Shown here: positions 22,483 to 35,571 of the stretch, piece by piece | Layout of the letters: the number at the start of each line of letters is the position of its first letter | Position numbering within the stretch: position 1 is the first letter of the stretch | DNA from: Panaeolus papilionaceus | Lineage: Eukaryota > Basidiomycota > Agaricomycetes > Agaricales | Assembly (NCBI GenBank): GCA_015501605.1 | Contig: JADNRZ010000034.1 | Location: 186,001 to 250,000 of the forward strand | Direction of reading: 5' to 3' | Length of the DNA: 64,000 bases | Notes under the pieces: model-generated | What the model was told of the DNA's origin: nothing | Databases searched by the model: none | The model's input: the letters and a program-made list of their open reading frames with translations, nothing else | Made by a program: the position numbers and the translations under genes

Positions 22483-23719
22483 AAGAAAGGAAGCACGAAA
22501 GAAGACGAACAAAACAAAACTCACCCTGGCTCCGCAGGTCAATCCGTAGTCCGTAGCCACACAGGGATGGACGCAAAATATTCGAACTCGTCACGCCCGC
22601 CAATTATACATGAAACGTAAATGAGAACCATACTGCATGACCCAGGAAGGGATTTGGACGCGCAGAGTGGGTTTATAACTTCTATGGGGTAGGAAAAGTA
22701 TATGGCTTGTAACGAAACTAACGAAAGAAAGAGATGGGCGCAAAAAGATGGCCATGGATGTGGTTCTATGTGGTTGGAAAGAAGCGAGGTGATCAGATTG
22801 CGATAACATCAACGACCATCCCACGTTTCAAAATTCGCCCTGGACATATACATACTATAATTAGCGAACAGCGAAAAACGAAAGGAACATGAGGCGGAAG
22901 CCAATCACAGTGTTCGAATCGTAACCCACGACAAGATAAGATAAATTCAGAGCAAATCGCAAACACGCAAAGAAAAATTCAGAGCCCAGAGAAAAAACGA
23001 AAAGAAAAAAGATAGGATGGAAAAGATGTAAAACCCAAGGCAAGGCATTCTCTATAACCCCGGACAACCCTGTCCGCACGAAAAGCCAACCTATCCATAA
23101 TTGAGCGGCAAGATATGGTAGTCCAGAATCCACATTGAACACGATCGACAGACAGGGTAGTTGAGATTAACGAGCACAGTGGGTTTATGCTTTTCCGTCC
23201 ATTCAAGAGTTAAAAGAGGGAGAATCGTAATCTCGATACAAGCACAGTGCCCGAGGAGAACACCATATTCTAGCATACGATTATAAAGATATAAGATGAA
23301 AAGAGAAATAAGGGAACAATGGGAAGATGATAAGAGAGGTCAGACTGGTGGAAATCGAGAGATCATCTAAAGTGGTAGATAATCGATAAGTACTAGATTG
23401 GTGGAAGAGAAAGACAAGCGTTACGAAATGTTTAAATCGCAAGTACAATAAGAGCCGACCCTTAATCCAACGATCCCACGCTCCCGAGGAGCGATACTAC
23501 GCTGCCGCTGTCCCTGTATTCGAAATTATAATCAAATGGTGAAATTCTCAGTGATTCGACACAACCCCAGCCAATAAGACCCAGATGGGATCCACGAATT
23601 CGAAATCCAATCCAGTCCAACCCGACTTGACATTGGACCAATGTGCCATTGAAACGCCCCATCGTATTGACCAAATTCTCAACAGACATAATGGACCACC
23701 TCCTCTAAGGAGGCACCAT

Positions 23720-23779
23720 GACAGTCTGAGTATGACTAAAGCTTTGGCTGGGAAATCAGTGACAGGGGCATTGAATTCG
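23720..23779 (+). repeat. diverged direct repeat, copy 1 (partner 25822-25881)
   Basis: Both copies share GACAGTCTGAGTATGAC, CTTTGGCT and TGACAGGGGCATTG in the same order over about 60 bp with scattered substitutions. They anchor the larger duplicated unit. Confidence 0.8.
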
Positions 23780-25821
23780 ACCGTCGCTGATCTCTTCCCC
23801 GACACGGCTCCGAGTAGACGCGTACTGAATAGGCCGCTTCGCAATAACCAGTATCCTCAGTCCCTCCAATGAATCACACACATGGAGCCCATGAGATACT
23901 GTGAATGTGAACCGAATATTCACATGCATATACTTTGCGCGTCATAACGAAAGACAATCCAAACCATGCATGTACAGACACTCAGCCCTAAATTCCAACC
24001 CAATCCAACCTAACACCCCAGGAGCGTTATAGTCAAAGCCCTTGACAGTCTCGGCGCTCCGTTTTTAACTGCGCGTCAAAGAGAAGTTAAGTGAGCAAAC
24101 GCGAAGTAGGAGATGACCTCGCCATTTCTGACGCGCCTCCGGGTATACGCACTCAAACCACTTATCTTGGATACACCCAGATCTGAAGTGTCCTAGATGG
24201 ATAATACAAACACACCCCACAGGATCCAATGAAGCCAATCGAAGACTTCAATGCGTATACATTGCGCATCATAACGAGAGATAATCAAGAATCAAGACCA
24301 CCCAACCTTGACATCCAACCCGACAATCCAATTCGACAACCAAGGGCCGCTATCGTCAAACACCTCGAACGTCTTGATCCCAACCTGACAGTACCCCTTA
24401 GTCCATCTGTTGCGCCTAGCCGATCGTTCAGTACATCCCTGTCAAGAACTACGTGCAACCATCGCTGCTAGTCATACCTTGCGATGTAATTCACACTCAA
24501 CTACGCCGCAGGTATCATGAGGTATTCAACCAACTAGCCATGACCCTCCTGTCAATCAATACCGACCAACAAAGCCAGCATCACTGCATGCAAACAGCCC
24601 TGAGATGCAGTCAATGGCTAGTAGGCGAGCTCCAACGCACGTGGCAGCAAAGTGAGGATCGTGAATACTTGTGCAGGCAAAGGTGCATACGACGCTCCTC
24701 TCGCTCGTCTACTCCTCTTCTGATTTGGAGACCGATGTTCGTTTCGAGTTCACTGTTGAACCCAGTCCCCACCGAGATGAGTGCGACAACGGGGATGACG
24801 AATGGGAAACGTGGACGGTAAAATCTCCTTGCAAGGACGAGAGGGATGCCAGGAAGATGGAAGAATAATGAAACAAAAAAGGAAGAGAGCGAGAAAGAAG
24901 ACTTTGAGATAATGCAGTGAAATCACAACCTTGGCAGAATCACCCAACCGTCGCAAAAATTATCACAACACGTCGACGCTCCGCGCTCTAAACCTCTCTT
25001 GCTCAACAGAAGAATGATAGAGAGGTATGACGTATGGTGGAGAGAAGACAGATGGGGATCCGTGTTGTTGTGGGTATTATGCAATGAGTAACAGGTAGAA
25101 TGGATGAGAGGGAGATCGTAGAACGAGAGTGAGAAAGCTCTCAGAAAAAAGGGAAGTAAAACCCAACACGAACGTACGCACTCCCGCGAAAGCCCTAGCC
25201 ACTGCCTTATAGGGGATGGATCAAATATAGAGCTCTACAAATTAAACACGAAATGTGAGCTAAAGTCATTGAATTCGCTCCCAACGGGTGGCCAGGGATG
25301 GATTTCTACAGAGTGGATTTCGACGGCTCTGCGGGGTCATCTTCACATGAAAAAAAAACAAAATGAGTCATCAACGACAACGACAGCTGTTCAAGTGTCC
25401 TGTCCCTGCTAATGATAAAAACATCCAACCACAGGAAGAGAAACGAGACGGTGAACGAACAGTACAAGAGCGGCCATGGATGTGGTTGGAAAAGAAGGGA
25501 AGGTGATCAGATCGATCGTGATAACATCACCTCGCCTTAACCCGTTGACATATCGTCCCACGACCATGTCTCTAAAAATAGACTCCCGGCCATCACAGCC
25601 ATGACGTCAGTCGAACGAACAACGAAAGCTCAAAAGCGCGCAGGAGAGAGTGTCCGAATTATAACTTTAGAGTAAAATGCAAAACACGTCCCTCACAAAA
25701 ATGAAACCACGAATCAGCTTTATTTGGTAGCTTCAACGTCCCTCTGATCCTGCCATTGAAATCCCCGTCTTATGGACCCCAACCAGATCTTCACCTACAG
25801 ATAATAGAGCGAAGGTACATT

Positions 25822-25881
25822 GACAGTCTGAGTATGACCAAACCTTTGGCTAGGATATCGATGACAGGGGCATTGGATTCG
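25822..25881 (+). repeat. diverged direct repeat, copy 2 (partner 23720-23779)
   Basis: Matches 23720-23779 over about 60 bp in the same orientation. Neighbouring sequence (GCGTATAC...TTGCGCAT near 26018) also has counterparts near 23932 and 24247. Confidence 0.8.
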
Positions 25882-26393
25882 ATGTCACACACATCACTTC
25901 CAACCCAGCTCGGACTATACACACATCGGTTCCTCCGGTCTGAACACAACATTATTCGTAATGCCCTGTATGGATAATACGCCCCACAGGATACAATGAG
26001 CATCATTGAAGACACCATATGCGTATACGTTGCGCATCGTTGAACAGCAGATAATCAAGAATACACATCCTGCGTAAATTCCAACCCAACCCGACCCAAC
26101 ATCGACACCCAGCGCGCGCGATCGTCAACGCCTTCGAGTGTAGTGACCCCAGAAAATACAGCAGAGGGACTGTCCGAAAAGGCGCAGAAGCACGAAGAAA
26201 TCCATTTGTTGAAGCTCAATAATAGGAGGCTTTGCTTGAGACCACTTATATACTGTCGGTGTCCATCTTCCAGGACTGTGTTTAATCAAATTCCACCTAC
26301 GCATCACAATTCAAGTCGACCATCCTGCGGAGTCAAAATGACCTATGTATATAAGTGCGCACGCGTCAAATAAATCTCCACCAGAGTGTCAGT

Positions 26394-27370
26394 CAAACCA
26401 CACAGACTCAGACCGACCACCCCCCGCCTCCAATGCATAAAGAGGAGGTAACGGTGACAGTCCGAGGATGAACTCCAGTCTTGGTTGGGATGCAGAACAT
26501 GGTCGGGGTAGTGGGTTGCCCGAAGAAAAGCTACGTACATTAAATCGTGAACGTGATTGCTGGTGTACGGCGTAGCAAGAAAAAAAACGACGTGGAATGA
26601 ATAAAAAATCCAAGCGTCGACACGACATGACACGGCGCGAGCCTAGGTATACACATCGGCTGTGTCAATGTCCAACATCCCACTCGCACTTCTGTCTCTG
26701 ACGTTTAAAAAATATACGAGAGCAGAGGATACAGCGAGAGGGACTAGCACGAGCGATCGTATGTGTAATTGTGTACTGAAATTAACCACGCGTCAGAGTC
26801 GTCGTTATTGATCCTAAAACCCAAAGTTCATCCTCAGATTAGTTGTAAACACGACGGTGATCATACCGATCGTTGAATACACTGCACGACACGAATCCAC
26901 GCATTGTATACACATAGGCTGCAATTGCACCATACCATACTACCAGCACCTTCATGTCTCGCCGTTTAACAAACATAAGAGAGCAGAGGATACAGGGAGA
27001 AGAGCAGGAAGAGTAACCTATGTGTTGACCGTACATGCTTAGATTGTCGTTCGATGACGCTTGAACGAAATGAGGAGGGAATAGTGAGCGGAGCCCAGGC
27101 ACAGATGGTTCGTCGGCGAGGGCCGACAGAATAATGAGAGAAAAGGATAAGGGGACGCGGTGTTAAACGGGATGGCAGCAGACAGGAAAGAAGGAAAGCC
27201 TTGAGCCCGAAACCACGCCACCACTGACAGAATCCCTACATCCACTCGCTTGCCGGGCACACACTGGCGCATTTGATTTTCTAGACCTCTTGCGCTCATA
27301 ATATGAATGAGAGAGGTCGAACGTGTGATGTGCAGTGCGCATGTGGGGACTCGTTGGTGTGGGTTTCATG
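26394..27370. repeat. left arm of a long imperfect inverted repeat flanking EF-1B gamma
   Basis: Segments here match the reverse complement of 30230-31045. Examples are the block with GGTAACGGTGACAGTC (about 26445), the block CATAAGAGAGCAGAGGATAC (about 26973) and ATGGTTCGTCGG (about 27105). Within the arm the GAGCAGAGGATACAG block occurs twice (about 26720 and 26985), so it contains two tandem diverged copies. No conserved ORF. Confidence 0.65.
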
Positions 27371-27865
27371 CGAAGCTTAAGAATAGCGGCAATGGTGGAG
27401 GGGGAAAAGATGAGAGATGAGAGAAAGGAGTGAAACCCAGCAGGAAGAGGTTCTTCGACACATGCACAGCACTTGACTACCTCGATATTTCTCTAATTTC
27501 GCGATAGAAAATCATAGTTGTCTGGCATAAAGATGTGCTCTGTGTTGGGTTTCGGTTTCTCTTCACCAAACTGGCGATGACCCAAGCCAACGCCCCTGAA
27601 CACGAGGCTCGCGTTCAATTCATGGGCGCTCGTCTGTCAAACCGACGACTAAACTCTCTGAAACACAAGACATGGTGGTTCAGAAGAAAGAATGATAAGA
27701 TCGTGATAGCAAGATCCGTGGTACATAGGCCACGTCGACCACGTTTGAATAGAACACAGTATCTAATCGTCCATCATCAATTGCCAAAAAGCCGACCCTC
27801 AACACATTTGAATATCAAAACACGTGACCTTTAGATCGCAAAGATAGATTACAACAGTCGCAAAG

Positions 27866-27945
27866 ATTTTTTTCTTCTCTTCTTCCTTTCCTTTCTTCAA
27901 CCTTCTTCTCGTCTCTCTCTCTCCCCTTCTACGACATACTCTAAA
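27866..27945 (+). promoter_or_regulatory. pyrimidine-rich promoter tract of the EF-1B gamma gene
   Basis: A CT-rich stretch (TTTTTTTCTTCTCTTCTTCC and on) runs from about 95 to 15 nt before the ATG. Such tracts mark strongly expressed fungal housekeeping and translation genes and usually sit around the transcription start. Confidence 0.55.
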
Positions 27946-27960
27946 AAAACACTCCTCATC

Positions 27961-29762
27961 ATGCCATCAGCAGGTACTCTCTGGACTGTTCCTCCCCAGA
28001 ACACTGGTAGAATCGTGAGTTGTCCATCTTCAATCCAGTCTCTTCATGATCTAATCATCGTGCTTCTTTGTGCTCTATTTCATCTTCTTGAACGATCACC
28101 TCCTCATCGATCATTCACAATCATCACATTAGATCAAAGCCGTTGCTGCCATCGGTGGCATTGAAATCGACCTCCCAGCTGCCTATGAGCACTTTGTCGA
28201 TAACAAGAAGCCCGAGTTCTTGGCAAAGTTCCCTCACGGAAAGATCCCTGCTTGGGAGGGTGCTGATGGCTTCAAGCTCTTTGAAGGCGCTGCTATTGCC
28301 CGTTACAGTGAGTATCTCACTGCTTTATCTTCTAGTTGAGCAGGGGAGACGGGAGAACGCGTTTGAGAATTTGAATCAGATGTGTTGCATTTTTTTGGGA
28401 ATACCATCTTATCGGCATTTGAATTGATGTTGGCATTCGTAATCTTATCTGGGATGGATGGATTACGGAGATGGCGTCTTGATTGCTTATTTGTTTTTGA
28501 ATTGTAAATGTCGACTTGACTAATTTATCTCTCTTTTTTTTTTCAAGTCGCCGGTCTCGCACCCAACTCTGGTCTCCTCGGTGGTTCCATTGAGGAAGCT
28601 GCCCTCGTCGACCAATGGGTTCACCTAGTCGAGTGCGAAGTTGACGCACACACCAGCTCTGTCCGTCTCCTCGTCTCCGGCCAGATCCCCTACAACAAGC
28701 CCGTACGTCCCTTACCTCGTCGTTTTTCATTCTCACCTCACCCTTCTCCCAGACACACACCACCCTTCTCGAGCGTCAACTCCGCGCCTTGAAGACCCTC
28801 GACGCCCACCTCAAATCCAACACCTTCTTCGTCGGCGAGCGCATCACCCTCGCTGACATCTTCGTCGCCGGCCTCATCCAAAAGGCTGTCACCTTCACCG
28901 TCGACGCCTCCATCCGTGCCTCGCTCCCCAACCTCATCCGTCACTTCGAGACCATCACCAACCAGCCCAAGCTCAAGGACATCTTCGGCGAGACTACCTT
29001 TACCGAGAAGGGCATCCAGTATGTTCCCCCCGCCAAGGAGAAGAAGGCCGAGGCACCCAAGGCCGCTGCTCCCCCCAAGGAGAAGAAGCCCGCCAAGAAG
29101 GAGGTTGAGGACGATGATGACGATGAGCCTGCTGCCCCCCCTGCCCCCAAGGAGAAGAACCCCCTCGACGACCTCCCCAAGAGCACCTTCAACCTCGAGG
29201 ACTGGAAACGCGCGTACTCCAACAAGGAGACGAGGGGAGCTGATGGTGCTTTGGAGTGGTTCTACCAGAAGTGAGTGATACGCCTACTTATTCCGGGGTT
29301 GATGCTGATGTTTCGTTTTTTAGCTTCGACTATGATGGTTTCTCCATCTGGCGCGTCGACTTCAAGTACAACAGCGAGTTGACCCAGACTTTCATGACAT
29401 CTAACCAAATCGGCGGGTTCTTTGCTCGTCTTGAGGCTTCTCGCAAGTACCTTTTCGGATCCGTTGGTGTGCTTGGTGTGACCAACGACTCGCTGATTTC
29501 TGGCGCGTTGGTGCTGAGAGGCCAGGAGGTTGAGCCCGTTATTAGTGCTGCGCCTGATTGGGAGAGTTATGAGTATAGGAAGTTGGATGTGAAGGGGAAT
29601 GAGGAGGATAAGAAGTTCTTTGAGGCTGCGCTTGCTTGGGATTTGGAGATTGATGGTAAGAAGTGGGTTGATGGGAAGAACGTGAGTCTACCTCTGTTTC
29701 TTCGTTTAAAGAATTGTGTTGCTGATGATGGGCGTTTTGATTGACTTTTATAGTTCAAGTAA
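27961..29762 (+). CDS. EEF1G: translation elongation factor 1B gamma subunit
   Basis: Six exons (27961-28014, 28133-28307, 28548-28702, 28753-29270, 29324-29681, 29754-29762), all GT-AG, phases consistent, 422 residues, the usual family length. Residues 1-80 form the thioredoxin-like GST N-domain (KFPHGKIPAWEG, GFKLFEGAAIARY). About 90-205 is the GST C-domain (FFVGERITLADIFVAGLIQK). Next comes a Lys/Glu/Ala/Pro linker ending in an Asp run. From about 262 the conserved EF1G domain begins (PKSTFNLEDWKRAYSN, FDYDGFSIW, TSNQIGGFFARL). It scaffolds the alpha and beta subunits of the eEF1B complex that recharges eEF1A with GTP in the cytosol. The last exon adds only Phe-Lys. Confidence 0.97.
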
Positions 29763-30229
29763 AGAAGATAAAAAGAGACAAAGACGAGAGTACTGATGAG
29801 ATTGTGACTGATTTTTCTTTACTCTTTTATTCTTGTGATTTGTATACGTAGATAAAAATGCATTTTCGGTTTGATTCGATGTGGTTGAGTGAGGAGAGTG
29901 GGTGTGAGTGTGATACAGAAGGCTGAGCTGGCGCAGCGTCGGAGAACGAAAGACGTGTTTGTGAACGTGGGATCGGGTGTTGAGGGTCGGTCATTTGGTG
30001 GTTTGTATTTATTAGATCTGATGAGCTGTTTTCTCTCTAACTTGACTTGAACGTCCATCTTGACCACTCACTGGCACTTTGATCTGTTGAACTTTGGCTT
30101 TTTTTCGTTTATTCCTTTTCTCGCCTTTTTTCGTCTCTTTTTTTGGAGTCCTTGCGATCCCAGTGATTTAAATTTCTCATTTCTCGCATTATTTTAGCCA
30201 GGTCTGACCTCACGCATTGTGCGTCTTCT
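29763..30229. other. 3' flank of EF-1B gamma, no gene
   Basis: AT-rich downstream region, presumably 3'UTR and spacer before the right inverted-repeat arm. No feature beyond T-rich runs. Confidence 0.4.
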
Positions 30230-31045
30230 CTTATCTTAATCCAACGACGCATGAAGAAGTATACGCATACTATGTCTACAGTTGACGATTACTGTACCCT
30301 CTGGGCTCCGCATGGTTCTTCATGCGAGTCCGTGGGTACTAGTATTGGTCTCGTTCCACTGTCGGTATGCGTATGTATTTTCACATTCAGCTGCTTTCTC
30401 TCAACCCCCACCGACGAACCATCCGTACCTGGACCTCTGCTCATTATTCCCAGCTGTCTGTGATGTACCTGCATTGGTGCGACTCTTTTTTTCCGCACAC
30501 CATTAGGAGGCGATGATACGGCTGGGTCAAGTGTGGTGCTATAAGTCCAGGTAGCGATGAGCGTCGTCTAGTGGGGGTTCAAAACCTTTACTCTCGCTTT
30601 CGCTCTTGTCTCATTGCCTCTAATTGCAAATCTTCGCTACCCTGAACTCCCTTGGACTTTTGCTGAAGCGTCATCGAACAACAGCGCAAGCACACGCAGT
30701 CAATATTTACGCATAGGCCGCTCGTCTTGCTGTCATCCCTGTATCTTCTGCTCTTTTATGTTTTTAAACATATGGGGCTGAGGGTGCTGGTCCGATAGTT
30801 AATTGTCGTAGCGACCGATGTGTGTACCTGAACACGTGTCGTGTCAGCGGTTGGGTTTTGATTCATCACACATCGTTCGTTTCCTTTATTGCTTCGTGTC
30901 TGCTCTTCGAGAAACCCACCACCCCGACCGTGCCCATGTCATCCATCCCACCCAAAACTCCAGCCCATTGTCTGACTGTCACCGTTCCTCCTCGTCCACC
31001 GTGGATGTGGTTACAGGAGGGCGGTCAGTCTGATTTGGTTGACTG
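30230..31045. repeat. right arm of the long imperfect inverted repeat
   Basis: The reverse complement matches parts of 26394-27370 in collinear order: the CGACGAACCAT block (about 30412), the CTGTATCTTCTGCTCTTTTATG block (about 30740) and the GACTGTCACCGTTCCTCCTC block (about 30975). Divergence is substantial (visible substitutions and small indels), so it is not a recent duplication. Confidence 0.65.
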
Positions 31046-33538
31046 GATTTTGGTTAGGATTGATTTGAGGGTGCGGGTGTGGCGCTTCGGTGGTGTGGTT
31101 TGGCTTGCGCGTTGGGTGTGTTTCGGAGGGCGTTTGGATTGTAAGTAGCAGTTCGATTGATGGGTTGCAGCGTTGAATGATCATGCTAGACGACAGTGAA
31201 AGACTATGGTACTCGAATCCTATTTCAGTCTTTAATACAGTATTTTTTGAATTCTTTCGCCGTCGGTATTTATTTTGCTTTCCAATGTTCACGTGGTACT
31301 AGGTTAAGGGACGCATCTTTCCGTCGTGCTATCAAGATCGCGATCTTATCAAACGGCCTACCTCTCTTCTTCACTAACCACCATCTCTTTTTTTTTTTGT
31401 TCTTAGTTTTCTGAGGTTGTACGCAGGATAATAGCATGCGGGCGCACATCCATATCATTGGATGCAAGCGTCGTATTGCTAGATAATATCCTGGAACGAA
31501 GCTCAAAACCCACCACAGGCAATTACTCCTCTCCCCTGGTTACTTACGGGTAACGTGCAATGCGACGACCAGTGCTCAATGCTCTATATGTAATACCTCA
31601 CCTTAAAAAGTGGAGCCTGCGATCTGAGCTGGAGGTGTGCATCTCGCGTAGCCTAAGCCTGGGATATGAGTTGTCGCACATGTTGGTTTTCTTTGCTTTC
31701 GTTTTTCCATCTCCCATTTCACCGAACACTCCTCTAATCTTATCATTCACTCACTTCCTTCGATTCCCTCTTTGACCACCGCCTTTGATCCATCGTCGTC
31801 TTGCTCAATGGTGAAAAAAAAAAATACGGTCGTTCACCTCCCTGCCATCATACCACATGATAGGTCGCACTGCCCGTTTCCCATGACAGCTAACACCTTT
31901 GGCTTATGTTGGAGCATGTGTTCAGCGTCTACCATATCGATCGTGTGGGGCGTGACAGGGATAATGAACACATCACCAGTATCTGAGGATTTAGCTTCCT
32001 TGTATTCGTCCATGTTCATGATCGCAGCTTGACTTCGAGCGATGCATATACATGTCTCCTAGATCGAACATTTTATACTCGCGCCACCTGTAGGCTGTTT
32101 ACTCATACGCGTTGGGGCCGCTGCGGCCAAATGTCGAGTCCTGAATCATGTTTAGCCTTCATGGTTCGAATACAAGATCCAAATCGTACCGTTTAAATAT
32201 TCGAATTTTCTTCCTTATTTCGCTCGACTCCCTCTTTCTTTACTTCCGTTACACACTTATTTTACCACCACGTCTTGAGGTCGTCCCCTGCTACGATTCT
32301 CTCAAGCCATGTTTCAGCCACATCGTCGTTTACGTCACCATGTCGCTTAGATTTAGTTGAGGACGGCGATACTTGAGAGAGTTATCATGACTTGAGACAG
32401 ATGCCTGGGATTAATATGCACGCTTTGATGGAACCAATATCACTTTGAAGATCCCCCTCACCGTCGTGTTTGGCTTGTTGATAACCTTAGATCGAAGAGC
32501 GCCCCACACAAGACGGATCGGGGTTTAATTTGCTACGTAGTTATTGAGATAGTGTGTTAGAATGGGCTTTCTGGCACGCATTGCCTAACATTAGATAAGA
32601 TGAAGCACCACTACCAATCAAATTTAGTTATTCGTTCGACGAGGCCAGCCGCTACTCTAACCGGGGCCGTGGGAGTGAGCGCATTTAGGGCTGGCTCTTG
32701 AAAGGGATGGACCGCAATCTTGACTTCCTCAAACACAGCCTGTCTCTTCCTTCTTTTTTCTCCTAGGTCTTTTTCTGAAGGATGACAAGGATGAGCCACC
32801 TACTCTCAAGTGCTAATTACAGCCAAACTGTTGTGTCTGTTCAAGTTGTGACTACCCAAAAACATATCATGATGGACACACTTTCCCTGCCCTTTTTCAT
32901 GACTAAAGCAATTCCTCGTTTGTCTCGTGTCTGGCACTATAGTGGTGGACATGGAGAACTGGTATGTGAATTTTGGTGAGAAACGGGAAGGGATATGTGT
33001 CCACCAATGTTATGTTTTCCCTTTCGTTCACTCATTGAATCATTCTCTTTGTTTTTCGTTTTCTGGCCGTCTTATTTTTCTCCCTCTTCAGCGTTCTGAA
33101 GCCTACACAAACATGGATCGCTATCACCTTCAGTTGGAATCACACGCTGACTTTTCCCTACTCATATGATTATAAGAAGGTGAAATCAAGGTGCGTAGCC
33201 CATACTTGTTGACGGATGGCGATTCTGCGAGCTGTCGGCTTTGGGATTCCTTTTTATTCACCTCTTTTTCATGGCTAGCTTTCTTTTCTGTTTTCTTACT
33301 GGACATGTGCGTTTTTATGCGGGCATGAGCTTCGAGAAGTGCAGTTCTCTAAGTCTTTGACAATCGTCATCGTCGCTGCGCTTCACTCGCAGCAGTGTTT
33401 GACACGTGTTCTTGGTCAATAATTTCAAGTAGTAGGAATCATGATTATTTTATGCTATGATAACGTCGTTTTTCGCTCCAGGCTCTTTCGGAACTCTTCT
33501 AAAGCGAACTTACGACCTCTGTAGTACAGAAATTTTAC
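31046..33538. other. intergenic, one weak small ORF
   Basis: No convincing gene. A minus-strand ATG frame of 61 codons (31834-32019, beginning MNMDEYKEAKSSDTGDVFII) has more natural composition than its surroundings and could be an exon or a small protein, but nothing supports it further. T-rich runs near 31385 and A-rich near 31815 are simple sequence. Confidence 0.3.
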
Positions 33539-35571
33539 TTAACTCTCGCCCAGAATGTCCCAAACCCCAGGTTCCCGAGGCGAGAGTGTGCATTTGAATG
33601 GTTTTGGATGGCTACGGAAACGCGTCTCAACCACGGCCACTTCCTGACGCAAAGGGTATAAACTCACCTAACGGTCCCGGTCGTCTGTTCGTAAATGGGC
33701 TCTTTATCCTGAAGGCCGATCTTCTTTGGCTTCTCTATGTTGCATGTTGATAGGGTCATAGCGCATGTTATGAACACAGATGCCTCGGCGAGTATACGTC
33801 CTGGGCAGATTCTAGGGATTTAGGCGAGTGTCATTTTCGTCTGAGTCCAAGGTTATTCTTTACACTGACCTTCTTCCGAATCCAAAGCAAACGTTTGTTG
33901 GATTTGGTTCCGGATTCAGACCAAGAAAGCGATCTGGGTTAAATTGAAATGGATCCTTGTACACCCGTTCGTCGTGAAGCATTTTCCTTCATGGGAGTAA
34001 CCAATTAGTTTTCTGGCTTTATGATTCGATTTGAAGTGCCATACCAGATGTTTGGGATGATAATAGAACCACCGGGAATAAAGTATCCCTCGTGGATATC
34101 ATCACTGACCAAGGTATGTGGCATACCTATTCGTCCAGTCAGTATTCAGGTCAAACTCCAAACTGTATTTAAAGATTAAGAACTACATACATGTTGGCGA
34201 TACAGCATGCCATCGAAGTGCCTCGAGAGCAACGGCGTTTGTATACGGCAAATTATCACGATCCGAAAACGCTGGTAATCTATCGCGTCCAACCACCGAA
34301 TCGAGCTCATGCTGTGCTTTTCGCATAGTCTCGGGGAATAGTATCATGGCAAGGAAGAAAGCATTGACCGTAGCAACAGTCTTTATAGTTCGGTAATGAG
34401 CATTTTATACCAAGAAAACATAACGACTCGGAACTCACCGTATCAGAACCGGCTCCATATAGGGCCGTCGCCGACCATTTGATATCCTCTTCCTCCTGTT
34501 TTGTACGCTCCACATTTTCTGACAGTAAACGCGAGGAGAAAGAGGGTTCTGCTGTTCCTTTTTCCTTTGCTACTTTAAGAGTCTGTGGTAGCAAAGATAG
34601 AACCAAGTACCAACCATATTTTCCTTGACAAACTGAAGCGGCCGATCAGCCATCTCCTCCGTCCTTGCCCTCCAACCGCTTGCAATGCGCTTAAAACCTC
34701 CGCCTGGGAACCATTCTGGGATGTACTTTACTGCACGCACAAGATTCATGAGTTTCTTTCATGCCATACTGACAAAAATACCTACATGCAGGAATGACGT
34801 TAACCCAAAAGCCACCAGGAGCGGTACCGGCTGAGAAATATCCCAGTACGTCATCTGCAATAGCAACAAGTAGATCATCTTTTTCTGCAACGTGGTAGCC
34901 ATATGCAATTCGTAGGATAATGGCTCCGGCCGTTCTACACACCGTGGAATAGGGTTGAACTCTGCAGAGAATATCTCCAGAATAAACGTTGAACTCACCT
35001 ACGTACATTCTCGAATAGACCTTCCGGGTCAGAAAGAGTCCGTTTCACAAACTTCCTCGTCTCCTCCTCCTCGACAGCATGGAAGTTCTTCATCGCCATC
35101 GAGGTCCCGACCGCCTGATGAATGTGTTTGCGGGTGTTTCGAAACCGCTCCTGGTCTGGTTGCATCATAATTATCAAGTTGTTCCAGCCGCAGAGTTCAC
35201 ACATATGGAGTTCAGGACGACCAGAGTATATTGAACTCTTCTTATCGAGCATGTCGAATGCTGCTTGGGCAGAATTGAGAATTATGATACGTTTTCCGAG
35301 AATAGAAACGGTGATGATGTCACCTGAAAGACACAGGAAGAGGGCGTTGGTTAGGACGATGAGCGTCAAGACTTTAGACTGTTGCGTACCCCATTTTTCT
35401 CCCCATTCTGCGAAGGTTAGCCACTCCTGAGATGCAGGCATGTCGAGCATATTGCCGATAATTGGCCAGGCCCGAGGGCCGGGTGGTAATGGCGCTGGTG
35501 GTCCACCTCTTAATGAAGTACAGGCCGAGGACGATAAGTGCCGCGTCGACGAAGCGCAGACTGAAAGACAT
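33539..35571 (-). pseudogene. cytochrome P450, copy B, frameshifted in exon 1
   Basis: From the ATG at 35571 the anchor MSFSLRFVDAALIVLGLYFI is open, but at the proline hinge (about 35498-35506) the frame changes: [17 protein letters not shown] lies in another frame, as after a one-base deletion. All later P450 landmarks are open: KKSSIYSGRPELHMCELCGW, the I-helix as [34 protein letters not shown], and PKPFKC near the end, with TAA at 33539-33541. A second oddity is a 32-nt intron (34583-34614), too short for normal splicing. Two lesions in an otherwise conserved gene suggest recent inactivation, though a sequencing error could explain the first. It is tandem with copy C, about 440 bp away. 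Confidence 0.75.

Larger units (their letters stand above)
19483..27500. repeat. 8-kb gene-free region of diverged, interspersed non-coding repeats
   Basis: I find no supported gene here. Several segments recur in diverged form in the same orientation: around 22751-22838 and 25474-25580; 23720-23779 and 25822-25881; near 23932, 24247 and 26018; and a unit start near 22140, 24980 and 27285. Together these suggest roughly 2-3 kb units duplicated in tandem and decayed. Part of the same family reappears inverted on the far side of the elongation-factor gene (30230-31045). No ORF in these units is conserved between copies, so they are probably non-autonomous mobile-element or intergenic duplications. 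Confidence 0.5.

Noticed and set aside
22283..22603. Long open frames on both strands across the purine tract
   Set aside because: They are produced by the GAGAGAGGGA microsatellite, which lacks stops on either strand. The proteins are simple Ser/Leu/Pro or Glu/Arg repeats.
27535..27834. 99-codon ORF just upstream of EF-1B gamma
   Set aside because: Overlaps the expected promoter; Arg/His-rich without motifs.
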